From: CAZPNX01 sp964588285
Lineage (GTDB): Bacteria; Edwardsbacteria; AC1; EtOH8
Direction of reading: 5' to 3'
Length of the DNA stretch: 64,000 nt
Assembly (NCBI GenBank): GCA_964588285.1
Contig: CAZPNX010000009.1
Span: forward strand, 1 to 64,000
The notes under the pieces are model-generated. The model saw nothing but the letters and a program-made list of their open reading frames with translations. It was not told the origin of the DNA and made no database searches. Made by a program: the position numbers and the translations under genes. Shown here piece by piece: positions 6,964 through 15,879 of the stretch; the first letter of the stretch is position 1, and each line of letters opens with the position of its first letter.

Positions 6964-9900
6964 TTACTTCACCACCACCACCCTATCCGGACACCAGCCG
7001 AACACCTCGGGCGTATACATCTCCTCGGCCTTGGTCTGTGGCAGGGCAAAGGTGCCGCTGGTGACGGCCTTCACGAAGTAGGAATACTCGTGGTTGCCGT
7101 TGGCCAGCCGGTCGGCGAACAACAGCACCCGGTCGTCGTAGATCTCGGTGTGATCGAAGTTGCCCCACCAACGGCCCCAGGCATCGTCGCCCGAGTATTC
7201 CTGGGTGCGGCCCATCTGCCGCATCTGCTCCTGGCTCTCGGTGGCAAAGGTGGTGTTTATCACCTCGAACCCGGCCGGCAGGGGGTCGTCCACCACCACA
7301 TAGTGCCGCTCCTGGGTGGTGGAGACCTTCAAGGTGACCTTGTATGTCTGTCCGGCCTTGAATTCCTTGACTAAAGTATCGCCCTTGAAGGTGGTGATCC
7401 TCTTGGAGACGGCGAAGCCCTCGTCGCGCTCCCTGACCGGGGCCAGCGGGGCGTAGATCATGCGCAGGCCGTAGTAAAGCCGGCCCGCTCCCTCCTTGGC
7501 CACCTCCACCGGCAGCTTCTGGCCCGGCTTGAACTGGTTCAGGCCGAACTTCTGGGTCCGGGTCTTGAGCTCCCGTCCCTTGAAGATCTCCCTCAGGATC
7601 TCCCGGTTCTCCACCTTGACCGTGGCCGTGAAGTCCGGCACCTCCTTCTCGTAAGCGTTGAAGTATGAATCCAAAGCCTCAAAGACGAAGATGTTCTCCT
7701 GGGTGGACCGCCACCGTCCCCGCACCTTGCGCTCGGACATCAGCCACTTGACGATCTTCTCCGAGTTCTGGAACTGCCCCTGGGTCTCCAGCAAAGTGGA
7801 CAGCACCAGGGCCGTGGTCCGGGCATGGCTCTGGTACCACCACCAGCCGCCCTCGTCCGAGGCCTCTTCGAAATGCCAGGTGGTGGGGCTGACCTTGACG
7901 TTGTTGAGGATGATCCGGGACAGCTCCTCCTGCCTGGCCGCGGCCGCGCCCGAGTGCTTGAGGGCCCGCAGCAGCATGGCCTGGCCGAAGATGGTTATTT
8001 GAGACCGCTTCTCGTAGAGCTGGTCTATGGCCTGAACCTCCCTTCTTCCCCAGAGCGACAGCACATAGGCGCTGTAGGCCATCACCGAAAGCCGGCCGTT
8101 GATGGAATAGGGCGAGTTCAGCTTTTGCGGGGTCATCACCCATTTGAGGTTGGTCGACAGGTAGCCGGCCGCCCTATCCACCACCCCTTGGTCCACGGCG
8201 TAGCCCTTCTGTTTGGCCTTGAACAGGCCGTATAGCACGTAGCTGGTCAGGTAGTCGCTGGACCAGTGGCTGTCGTACCAGACGCCGAAGCCGCCGTCCG
8301 AGCGCTGGAACTTGTAGATGCGCTCGATGCCGGCCCTGACCGAATCGCGCAGCTTGGAGCCCTTGGCCGGGGCCAGCCCGAAGGCCTCGACGATGTCCTG
8401 GGCCAATATCATGGGCATCATCTTGGACATGGTCTGCTCGCAGCAGCCGTAAGGATAGGTGATCAGGTAATCAAGGTTGGACTCCAAGCCCACCAGAGCG
8501 GTGGAGGCAGTCGATATCTCCAGTCCGCCGACATCGGGCCAGACCTTCTCCGGCACCTCCAAGGCCTGGGCGGCTTTGTCCTCGGTCTGCTCGTACAGGG
8601 CCACGGCCTCGGTCAGCTTGGGCATCCTAACCGGAACCGTCATCTCCAGGCCGTCCTGGCCGCCCTGGCTTGAGGCAGAGAAACGAAACATCACCGGCCC
8701 CATGGTGTTCGCCTTGTAGCCGAAGCGGACCTCCAAAGGCTGGTTCGGTTTGACCTCGACCGTCTGCCGTTCGGCGCCTAAAAGCCTGATGCCCTTGGCC
8801 TCGGCCCTGATCTCGACCTTCTGGACCTCGCCGGTGTTGTTGTGCACCGTCACCCCGGCCAGCAGGCTGTCGCCCACCCTCAGGAAGCGCGGCAGACTGG
8901 GCAGCAGCATGATGGGCTTGGAGACGGTGATGCTGTGTTCCCCGGCCCCGAACTCCGAGGTCTTGGTGTGGGCCGTGGCCATGATCTTGAAGGCGGTCAG
9001 GTTGTCGGGCAGGCGGAACTTGGCGGAAAGTTTTCCCTCGGCATCGGTGTAGAGGGCCGAGCGGTAGAAGGGCGTGGTCTGGAAGTCGCCCCGGAACTCG
9101 GGCTCCAGGCCGCCGCCGCCGCCACGGTTCTCGCCCTTCTCCCCGTAGTTGCGCTGGCCGATGACGTGCATCCGGCTCTCGGCCGTCTCCACCGACAGGG
9201 ACCTGGCACCGTAGAAGGCATCGAACGGATTGGGGGTCTTGAAATCTATGAGGTTGAGCACCCCCTTGTCCACGGCGCAGAGGGTGACCTCGGCCAGGGC
9301 CGGCTGGTTTTTGAAATCCTTGGCTATGAGATTTATGGTGACCGAGTCCCTGGGCCCGTAGGACGGCCGGTCGGTGGCCACCTCCACGTCGAGCCGCTTG
9401 GCGCCCGGATCCACTGCCAGGTTGAGGTAGCCTATCTTGAAGCTGGGCTTGGAGAGGTCGTCGCCCTCCTTGGAGTACTTCTGCTCGGCCAGCCTTCCCT
9501 GCAGCAGCACCACCGAGACAAAGACGTTGGGCAGGTATTCTTCGGTTATCGGGATGTCTATCACCGGAGCGCTGCCGGAAAGTTCTTTTACAAAATGCTG
9601 AATGATGTATTCCCTCTCCAGGGTGACCAGGGCGGTGGTCTTCTCGTAGGGAGACTTGACCATGATCCGGGCGGTCTCCCCAGGCTTCAAGCTCGACTTC
9701 TCGGCTATTAGGTCTATCCGGTCGTCGTTGCGCCGCTCCCAGCCCACATAGCCCGCCCCCACCGCGTAGAAATAGCTCCCGTTGTGGATGGTGTTGCCCC
9801 GGCCGTCCTTGGCCGACAGCTTGACCAAATAGAAACCCGGAGTCTGAGGCACATAGGACACCTCGGCCGGCTCGGCCCCGGTCTGGGCCTGGCGGGAAAG

Positions 9901-12900
9901 CACGGTGCTGTCCTTCATCTCCGAGCGCCACTCATAGCGGCCGCCCTGCCCGGCCTGGCGCACCGAGGTCCATTGTCGCCTGACCACCTCAACCGACACG
10001 GTCTGGCCCGGCGCCTTCGAGCCGTCCGGCTTGACGGCCAACAGCCACAGCTTGAGCGGCTTGTCCACGTCCACAAAAGTGGTGTTCTGTTTAAGCCCGA
10101 TGTAGAACTCGCCCCGGTGGACCACCGCCTGGCAGCGCCCGGACAGGCTCTGGCGGCTGGGCGAGGTGACCGTGCCCTCCAGGGTCACCGCCATGGTGCT
10201 GCGGGCCGAGCCCAGGTCCAGCTTGGCCGAGGCCGCGATTTTCCCTTGTTCGTCCAGCTTGCCGGTCTTGGAGGCCAGCAGGCTGCCGTAATCGTAGCCG
10301 CCGTCCCACCACCAGTAGCCTGAGAACGAGAACCCCTCGTGTCCCTGGGGCTCGAAATAATAGGGGCTGGTGCGCAGAGCCCAGGAGAACTCAGCCTTGG
10401 CCATGGGCGCCCCGTGTAGGTACTTGGACTCAACCGTGCCCGAAAACTCGTCCCCGGCGATGTACTCCGGCCTCTGGCTTGATGCCTTGACCTCGAACTC
10501 GGCCGGCTTGTAGGCCTCCACCCGGAAGTAGTCGTAGGCCCGGATGCGGCCGACGCTGTCCCCGGCCGCGCTCACCGAATAGAGCCCGGTGGGCGCCTCG
10601 CTTTTGAGCTGCAGGGTGAAGGCGAACGAACCCCAGTCCGAAAGCCTGACTTGTTTGCTGACCAGTTCCTCGTCGCGCGAGTCCTTGATGGTCAGGGTCA
10701 CCGCCCGGGTGGCCGGGATCTCCCACTTACCCTTGCGCTTCTGCCTGAAGACGCCCTTGATGAACACCTTCTCCCCGGCCTTGTACAGGCCGCGCTCGGT
10801 GAACAGATATCCCTGGTATTGGATCGGCTTGGGGTTCCAATCGTACGGTATGCCGAACTCGTAGGGCTCGATGCCCATGCCCCAGCGCGACACCAACACC
10901 GCTCTATCCTTGCCCTTGGCGGCGATGGCCCACAGCCGGGGACGGCTGCCGTAGTAATAGTCGTCCTCGTCGCCCTCGGGCGGCTCGATGCCCAATTCCT
11001 TCCACCCCGGCCCCCGGAAGATGCCGTCCTTGTCGGTCTTGCCCTTGAACAGCACCCGGTTCTTGTCGTCCCGCAGCTGGACCTCGGCCCCGGAGACGGG
11101 CTGGCCGTCCTTGAGCTTTGTAACCCAGAGCAGCACGTCCTCGGGCGAGAATTTTCCGGTCAGCCCCAGGTTGGTCACCTGGACGAAGCCCCGGGCCGCG
11201 TAACGCCCCACGTAACGGAAACCCTGGCGGTAGTCTTCTCGCTCCGGCAGGCCACCGATGTCGTAGTAGACGAACCCGGTATTGTCCGAAGAGAGCACCG
11301 GTTTTAGCTCCAGAGGCAGCCTGGTACGGATGTTTTTCTTGACGCCCAGGTTCCAGTCGTCGTTTATCCCGAACCAACCGTCTGGCAGGGCTTGTTCCAT
11401 GTCGCTGTAAAACACCCATTCCCTCGTTAGCAGGGGCACCACGCTGTCGGTCGGCACCCCGGCCAGGCGGCGGCGCACCGACTGCCAGTTCATGACGGTC
11501 ACCGGGATCCTGGCCGGCAGATAGGCCTCCAGCACGCCCAAGCCGGTGGGGATGTGCACCGATGGCGGGTAGGGGCCCGGGTTGACGGTGAACTCGGCGT
11601 CCTGGCCCAGGGTCTGACCGTAAACGTCGCGCATCTTTCCCGAGATCCTGGCCTGATATCGCGTCTCCGGCTTGAAGATGAAGCGGAAGGACGGCTCCAT
11701 GCCGGACGAGGACGGGTAATACCACTCCTCGCCATAGTATTCTTCGTACCAGTCGTCGCTCTTGGCCTTGGGCTTCTTCACCGCCGGCATGAACTCCAGG
11801 TTGGCCATCAGCTCCTCGTAGTAGACCGGGGTGGAGAACATGAACTTAAGCCAGCCGTTGGGGTCGTTGTCAGACAGCTCGGCCCCCAAAAAGCGGAAGT
11901 TGTCGTATGTACGGAAGCGCACCGTCGCCTCCTGGTCCAGGCCCAGCGTCCCCTGGGCTCCGGGCAGGCCCTTGGCCAAGGTGACCGATATCCATCGGTT
12001 CTGCGGCAGTTTTGACTGGCGGTCGATGTAGCCGTCGTAAGCCTTGATGACCAGCAGCCGGTTCAAACTGGCCAGGTTTGGTCCGGAGAGCTTCTGTCCG
12101 GCCAGGTTCTTCAGGCCCTGGTTCAGCTTGACCTTGGCGAATCGTTGTTCACTGTAGATGGACGGCCCCTTGATGATTCGGTTGAGTTCAGCAGCCACGT
12201 CCGATTTCAGCTGGTAGGCCGGCGGGTAGCGGAGGTCGTATTCCCTGAGCGCCTGCTTGGCCTTGGCCGAAAATTGCGAGGCCAGGTATTGGCTGACCGA
12301 GTCCCTGGGTTCCTTGAACAGCGGCCAAAAATTGTCGGTAAAATCGTCCGGCCCCAGCTCCTGGCCCGGGGCCGAGGCCTTCTTGGGGATGACCGCCAGG
12401 ATTGTTTTTTCCCGGCCCGAGTAGCGCTGGCGCAGATCCTGGGGCAGGGTGCGCACCTCGGCCGCCACCGGGGTCTTTCGTCCGTCCGTATCCTCGTAGC
12501 GCACCGAGATGAACTTGGCCGCCTTGGCCGTATCCATCGGCTGGTTGAAGAAGAGCAGGATCAGAGGCTTGAGGTCCACGTTCTCCTGACCATTGTAGGG
12601 CTGGGAGCTGGTAAGCAGGGGCCGGGGGGTCTCGAAGGACCAGGAGACCTCCTTCTCCAAAAGCTGTCCCGAGAGCGACTGGGTGCCGGCCGGCACCCTG
12701 ACCGTGTAGGAGGTGCCGTAGGGCAGGGTGTCGCGCGGGGTGAAGACCAGGGTGGACGTGCCTTTCCACCGGTACTTGCCCCTTAGGGGCGGGGTGATGG
12801 CCAGGGGACCGGAACCGTCCCCCTCGGGCAGCTGCTCCAGGGGAACCATGGGCTGGTTGAACCCGGCCACGATCTCCTGGCATTCACGAAGATTTCGGGT

Positions 12901-13026
12901 GGTGCCCGATGGCGTCTTGGTGATGACCTCCAGCTTGGTGGGTTGGGACTGTCCCGTTACCGCCGAGGCCATGGCAGCCGTTGCCGCCACTATAAAGGCA
13001 GCCCGTGGGAACCTAAAGATCTTCAT
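6964..13026 (-). CDS. Bacterial alpha-2-macroglobulin family protein
   Basis: 2020-residue exported protease-trap protein of the bacterial alpha-2-macroglobulin (MagD/YfhM) type. In this family a thioester covalently captures attacking proteases in the periplasm. A signal peptide occupies about residues 1-26 and has no lipobox, so it should be soluble rather than a lipoprotein like E. coli YfhM. Macroglobulin-like beta domains follow, with the bait-region/A2M core around residues 1200-1450. The thioester motif YPYGCCEQTMS has Cys1528 and Gln1531 intact. Behind it is the alpha-helical TED domain (SDGGFGVWYDSHWSSDYLTSYVLYG), then a C-terminal receptor-binding-like domain (FKAGQTYKVTLKV). It lies 32 bp downstream of a gamma-carbonic-anhydrase-like gene. 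The usual partner pbpC is not adjacent. Confidence 0.95.
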   Translation of the reverse strand: MKIFRFPRAAFIVAATAAMASAVTGQSQPTKLEVITKTPSGTTRNLRECQEIVAGFNQPMVPLEQLPEGDGSGPLAITPPLRGKYRWKGTSTLVFTPRDTLPYGTSYTVRVPAGTQSLSGQLLEKEVSWSFETPRPLLTSSQPYNGQENVDLKPLILLFFNQPMDTAKAAKFISVRYEDTDGRKTPVAAEVRTLPQDLRQRYSGREKTILAVIPKKASAPGQELGPDDFTDNFWPLFKEPRDSVSQYLASQFSAKAKQALREYDLRYPPAYQLKSDVAAELNRIIKGPSIYSEQRFAKVKLNQGLKNLAGQKLSGPNLASLNRLLVIKAYDGYIDRQSKLPQNRWISVTLAKGLPGAQGTLGLDQEATVRFRTYDNFRFLGAELSDNDPNGWLKFMFSTPVYYEELMANLEFMPAVKKPKAKSDDWYEEYYGEEWYYPSSSGMEPSFRFIFKPETRYQARISGKMRDVYGQTLGQDAEFTVNPGPYPPSVHIPTGLGVLEAYLPARIPVTVMNWQSVRRRLAGVPTDSVVPLLTREWVFYSDMEQALPDGWFGINDDWNLGVKKNIRTRLPLELKPVLSSDNTGFVYYDIGGLPEREDYRQGFRYVGRYAARGFVQVTNLGLTGKFSPEDVLLWVTKLKDGQPVSGAEVQLRDDKNRVLFKGKTDKDGIFRGPGWKELGIEPPEGDEDDYYYGSRPRLWAIAAKGKDRAVLVSRWGMGIEPYEFGIPYDWNPKPIQYQGYLFTERGLYKAGEKVFIKGVFRQKRKGKWEIPATRAVTLTIKDSRDEELVSKQVRLSDWGSFAFTLQLKSEAPTGLYSVSAAGDSVGRIRAYDYFRVEAYKPAEFEVKASSQRPEYIAGDEFSGTVESKYLHGAPMAKAEFSWALRTSPYYFEPQGHEGFSFSGYWWWDGGYDYGSLLASKTGKLDEQGKIAASAKLDLGSARSTMAVTLEGTVTSPSRQSLSGRCQAVVHRGEFYIGLKQNTTFVDVDKPLKLWLLAVKPDGSKAPGQTVSVEVVRRQWTSVRQAGQGGRYEWRSEMKDSTVLSRQAQTGAEPAEVSYVPQTPGFYLVKLSAKDGRGNTIHNGSYFYAVGAGYVGWERRNDDRIDLIAEKSSLKPGETARIMVKSPYEKTTALVTLEREYIIQHFVKELSGSAPVIDIPITEEYLPNVFVSVVLLQGRLAEQKYSKEGDDLSKPSFKIGYLNLAVDPGAKRLDVEVATDRPSYGPRDSVTINLIAKDFKNQPALAEVTLCAVDKGVLNLIDFKTPNPFDAFYGARSLSVETAESRMHVIGQRNYGEKGENRGGGGGLEPEFRGDFQTTPFYRSALYTDAEGKLSAKFRLPDNLTAFKIMATAHTKTSEFGAGEHSITVSKPIMLLPSLPRFLRVGDSLLAGVTVHNNTGEVQKVEIRAEAKGIRLLGAERQTVEVKPNQPLEVRFGYKANTMGPVMFRFSASSQGGQDGLEMTVPVRMPKLTEAVALYEQTEDKAAQALEVPEKVWPDVGGLEISTASTALVGLESNLDYLITYPYGCCEQTMSKMMPMILAQDIVEAFGLAPAKGSKLRDSVRAGIERIYKFQRSDGGFGVWYDSHWSSDYLTSYVLYGLFKAKQKGYAVDQGVVDRAAGYLSTNLKWVMTPQKLNSPYSINGRLSVMAYSAYVLSLWGRREVQAIDQLYEKRSQITIFGQAMLLRALKHSGAAAARQEELSRIILNNVKVSPTTWHFEEASDEGGWWWYQSHARTTALVLSTLLETQGQFQNSEKIVKWLMSERKVRGRWRSTQENIFVFEALDSYFNAYEKEVPDFTATVKVENREILREIFKGRELKTRTQKFGLNQFKPGQKLPVEVAKEGAGRLYYGLRMIYAPLAPVRERDEGFAVSKRITTFKGDTLVKEFKAGQTYKVTLKVSTTQERHYVVVDDPLPAGFEVINTTFATESQEQMRQMGRTQEYSGDDAWGRWWGNFDHTEIYDDRVLLFADRLANGNHEYSYFVKAVTSGTFALPQTKAEEMYTPEVFGWCPDRVVVVK

Positions 13027-13058
13027 GACTCCGCCTTTCAGTTTTTTGGTTTGTCTCT

Positions 13059-13583
13059 TTACCGGCTCTTATAATGTTCCGACAATTCTACATAATGGGC
13101 GGCGCTTTGGCGCAGTTTCTCCAGCGCCTCCTCGGGCAGCTGCCGCTTGACCTCGGCCGGCATCCCCATGGCCATGGAGCGTTCCGGTATCTGCTGGCCC
13201 TCGCGGACCAAGGCCCCGGCCGCCACCACCGAGCCCGCCCCCACCTTTGCCCCGGAGAGCACCGTGGCCCCCATGCCTATCAAGCAGTCGTCTCCTATCT
13301 TGCATCCGTGGAGGATGGCCCCGTGGCCCACCGTCACCCGGTCGCCGATGACGGTGGCGCAGTCGCCCAGGCCCCGATCATTGAGATCGACGTGAATGAC
13401 CGTGTTCTCCTGGATGTTGGTCTCGGCGCCTATCCGGACATGGTTGATGTCCCCCCGGATGACCACCCCATACCAGATGTTTGCTTTGGGGCCGATCTCG
13501 ACATCGCCTATGATGACCGCGGTCTCGGCCACGAAGGCGGTGGGATCGACTTTCGGGCTTGCGTTTTTGAACGGTTTGTTCAT
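13059..13583 (-). CDS. Gamma-carbonic anhydrase-like hexapeptide-repeat protein
   Basis: 174-residue left-handed beta-helix protein of the YrdA/PaaY/CaiE group. Tandem hexapeptide repeats ([LIV]-G-x-x-x-x) run from about residue 12 to 145. The three zinc-ligand histidines of gamma-class carbonic anhydrases are present: H64 in NTVIHVD, and H87 and H92 in VTVGHGAILHGC. The C-terminal helix (EEALEKLRQSAAHYVELSEHY) is typical. Many members are trimers of uncertain activity, so carbonic anhydrase activity is plausible but not assured. It is the first gene of a likely two-gene unit with the alpha-2-macroglobulin gene. Confidence 0.88.
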   Translation of the reverse strand: MNKPFKNASPKVDPTAFVAETAVIIGDVEIGPKANIWYGVVIRGDINHVRIGAETNIQENTVIHVDLNDRGLGDCATVIGDRVTVGHGAILHGCKIGDDCLIGMGATVLSGAKVGAGSVVAAGALVREGQQIPERSMAMGMPAEVKRQLPEEALEKLRQSAAHYVELSEHYKSR

Positions 13584-13612
13584 GTAGTAATCCCCTGCCG
13601 TGTGTTTACGCC

Positions 13613-13708
13613 ATTGCGAGAAGACTTTCTGCCTAACAGGTGAAGCAATCCAGAATGGGATTCGTCAATTGCTTCGTCCGCCCGGGTCGAAGAAGCCCTG
13701 CTCGCAAT
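13613..13708. repeat. Dispersed-type inverted repeat (ATTGCGAG family)
   Basis: Noncoding gap between two - strand genes with nested inverted repeats: ATTGCGAG (13613-13620) with CTCGCAAT (13701-13708), and GAAGCAAT (13642-13649) with ATTGCTTC (13668-13675). This CATTGCGAG...GAAGCAAT...ATTGCTTC...CTCGCAATG design is common as a dispersed, MITE-like palindrome in many bacterial genomes. No other copy is seen in this window. Confidence 0.7.
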
Positions 13709-13729
13709 GACTGTACCGATGTTAATTAG

Positions 13730-15214
13730 TTACTTCAGTTTACTTTTGTTCTCCCTCGCCCTGGCGTAAAGCTTCTCGTACTCCAAAGCGCTGTCGTCCC
13801 AGGAAAAGTGGCGGGCCATGGCCGCCTGCTGCATCATCTTTATGTGCGGCTTCCGGTCGTACCAGGTGCTGACCGCCCAGCCCACCGTGTCGTGCACCGC
13901 CTGGGCGGTGGGCTGCCAGAACATGAAGCCGGTGCCGTCTCCGGTCCTCTCGTTGTACTGGCTGACGGTGTCGTTCAGCCCCCCGGTGGCCCGGACGATG
14001 GGCAGGGTGCCGTAGCGCAGGGAGTAAATCTGGTTCAGGCCGCAGGGCTCGTAGCGCGAGGGCATCAGGAAAAAGTCGGACCCGGCCTCGATCAGGTGGG
14101 CCAGCTCGTTGCTGTAGCCGATATGGCTGCCGATCTTTCCCCGGTAGGCTGAGGGCAGCACCGAGAAGTAGTTCTCCAGGCCCGGGTCGCCCGAGCCCAG
14201 GATGGCGAACTGGACTATCATGTTGGAGACGATGTGCTCGATCACCTGGGCCAGCAGATCCAGCCCCTTCTGGTGGGCAAAGCGGGAGATGACCCCGATG
14301 ACCGGAATCTGGCTCCTCTGCTCCAGCCCCAGCCGCCGCTGCAGCTCGTCCTTGCAGATCAGTTTTCCGGAAAGACCCAAAGCGCTGTAATGGGCCGGAA
14401 GGAATCTGTCGGTTTTTGGATCCCATTCGTTATAATCGACCCCGTTTAGTATCCCGACATAATCGCCGCCGCGGTCGCTGAGATAGGGTGCCAGGCCGAA
14501 TCCGCCCTCCGGGGTCCGGGTCTCGTAGGCATAGCCCGGACTGACCGTGTTCAGGATGTCAGCGTATTGTATGCCGCCCTTCAGAAAGTTGACCCGGCCG
14601 TGGTCCTCGAACTTGTCGGGAGTAAAGTTGGCCTCCTGCAGGCCGAGGTAGTCGTAATGGCTCTTGGGATAGACGCCCTGGTAGGCTAGATTGTGGATGG
14701 TGAGGACGCTGGCCGCGCCGCCCAGCATTTTATCGTTCCAGTGCCATATCTTGAGGTAGGCCGGGGCCAGGGCCGTCTGCCAGTCGTGGCAGTGGACCAC
14801 ATCCGGCCTGAAGCCCTGGTCGATACACAGCTGCAGGGCGGCCCGGGCCAAAAAAGCGAAACGCCGGGGATTGTCGTCATAGTCGTTGTATTCGGCGTCG
14901 TGATACAGCCCCTGCCGGCCGTAGAAACGGCTGTGCTCGATGAAATAAACCGGCAGACCGTCCTCCAGCCAGGCCCGGTCCACCGCGCACCATTCCTCCT
15001 TGTTGCCCATCCACACCCCCATGGGCCTGTGGAAAGGCTTTAGTTCGTGCTTTCTGGCGTCAACCGCCGAATATTTGGGGATGACCAACCAAACCTGGTG
15101 CCCCAGTTTGCTAAGCGCCTTGGGCAGGGAGCCCACAACGTCGGCCAGACCACCGGTTTTGCAGTAGGGCACGCACTCCGAGGCGATCATCAGGATATTG
15201 AGCTTCTTTTCCAT
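13730..15214 (-). CDS. glgA: Glycogen synthase (ADP/UDP-glucose type, GT5)
   Basis: 494 aa, normal length for bacterial GlgA, which extends alpha-1,4-glucan chains from ADP-glucose. The N-terminal nucleotide-sugar motif KTGGLADVVGSLPKAL (from K19) is intact. Other conserved blocks are HCHDWQTAL, TIHNLAYQG, NTVSPGYAYE, GILNGVDYNEWDP, the GT-B C-terminal PVIGVISRFAHQKGLDLL and the active-site loop SRYEPCGLNQIYSLRYGTLPIVRATGGL. The ATG has a good CGGAG ribosome binding site. It lies 25 bp downstream of an HD-domain gene and is probably cotranscribed. No other glycogen gene is nearby. Confidence 0.96.
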   Translation of the reverse strand: MEKKLNILMIASECVPYCKTGGLADVVGSLPKALSKLGHQVWLVIPKYSAVDARKHELKPFHRPMGVWMGNKEEWCAVDRAWLEDGLPVYFIEHSRFYGRQGLYHDAEYNDYDDNPRRFAFLARAALQLCIDQGFRPDVVHCHDWQTALAPAYLKIWHWNDKMLGGAASVLTIHNLAYQGVYPKSHYDYLGLQEANFTPDKFEDHGRVNFLKGGIQYADILNTVSPGYAYETRTPEGGFGLAPYLSDRGGDYVGILNGVDYNEWDPKTDRFLPAHYSALGLSGKLICKDELQRRLGLEQRSQIPVIGVISRFAHQKGLDLLAQVIEHIVSNMIVQFAILGSGDPGLENYFSVLPSAYRGKIGSHIGYSNELAHLIEAGSDFFLMPSRYEPCGLNQIYSLRYGTLPIVRATGGLNDTVSQYNERTGDGTGFMFWQPTAQAVHDTVGWAVSTWYDRKPHIKMMQQAAMARHFSWDDSALEYEKLYARARENKSKLK

Positions 15215-15239
15215 CGTTGATCTCCGCTGCCGTTCAGGC

Positions 15240-15827
15240 TCAAAGCCCCAGTTCCCCGGATATCCCCTGCATGGTCGTCAGGCATATCCCCAGAAACTCC
15301 TCCAGCCCCAGCCCCAAGCTTGAACAGGACTGGATCTGCTCCCGGTTGGCCCCGGCAGCAAAACGTTTCTCTTTGAAACGCTTCATGACAAAGGGCACAT
15401 CCACGCCTGAGAGCTTCTTGGAGGGATGCATCAGGGCTGCGGCCACCAGCAGGCCGGTGGTCGGGTCCACCGCGTATAGGGCCCAGTCCATAAGAGATTC
15501 CGGCTTCACTTGTCCGGGGCCTGCCCTGAGGTCAGCATCTTCGCTTCTGCTTCCGAATGGGTGGGCCAGGATGGCGTGCAGAATGTCTTCCGATAGCCCC
15601 TTGTCCTTCAGCATCTCCACCGTTATCCTGCCGTGCTGTGAGAAATCCTGGGCCGTCTGATCATAGTCCAGGTCGTGCAGCAGCCCGGCCAGGCCCCAGG
15701 CCTCGGCGTCTTCCCCGAAATGGGCGGCCAGGGCCCGCATGCAGGCCTCGCAAGCCAGCATGTGTTTGCGGAGGTTGGCGTTGGGGATGGTTTTTTCCAT
15801 CAGGGATTTAGCTTCGTTCCGGTCCAT
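15240..15827 (-). CDS. HD-domain (HDIG-type) phosphohydrolase
   Basis: 195-residue HD-superfamily protein, predicted metal-dependent phosphohydrolase. H22 is in ANLRKHMLACEACM, the HD pair is H51-D52 in LAGLLHDLDYD, and further ligands may be H68 in QHGRITVEML and the later ILAHPFGSR. The start is placed at ATG 15827 because a GAGG ribosome binding site lies 6 bp before it; an in-frame TTG at 15839 has none. Homologues with LLHDLDYD are often annotated only as HD or hydrolase proteins; the substrate is unknown. It is the upstream partner of glgA. Confidence 0.85.
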   Translation of the reverse strand: MDRNEAKSLMEKTIPNANLRKHMLACEACMRALAAHFGEDAEAWGLAGLLHDLDYDQTAQDFSQHGRITVEMLKDKGLSEDILHAILAHPFGSRSEDADLRAGPGQVKPESLMDWALYAVDPTTGLLVAAALMHPSKKLSGVDVPFVMKRFKEKRFAAGANREQIQSCSSLGLGLEEFLGICLTTMQGISGELGL

Positions 15828-15844
15828 CAAAAGCCTCAAGTGCG

Positions 15845-15873
15845 TTGACAGTTTTATCTCTTTATAGGATAAT
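15845..15873 (+). promoter_or_regulatory. Sigma-70 promoter giving an apparently leaderless mtgA mRNA
   Basis: TTGACA (15845-15850) and GATAAT (15868-15873) with a 17-bp spacer. A start 6-7 bp after the -10 falls on the ATG at 15880 itself, and no Shine-Dalgarno precedes either that ATG or the in-frame ATG at 15886. Confidence 0.65.
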
Positions 15874-15879
15874 TAGCGA

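Noticed and set aside
6964..13026. Long open frames antisense to the alpha-2-macroglobulin gene, and likewise antisense to dnaK, mutS2 and dnaG
   Set aside because: They are shadows of strong codon bias in GC-rich genes, lack ribosome binding sites and give low-complexity proteins.
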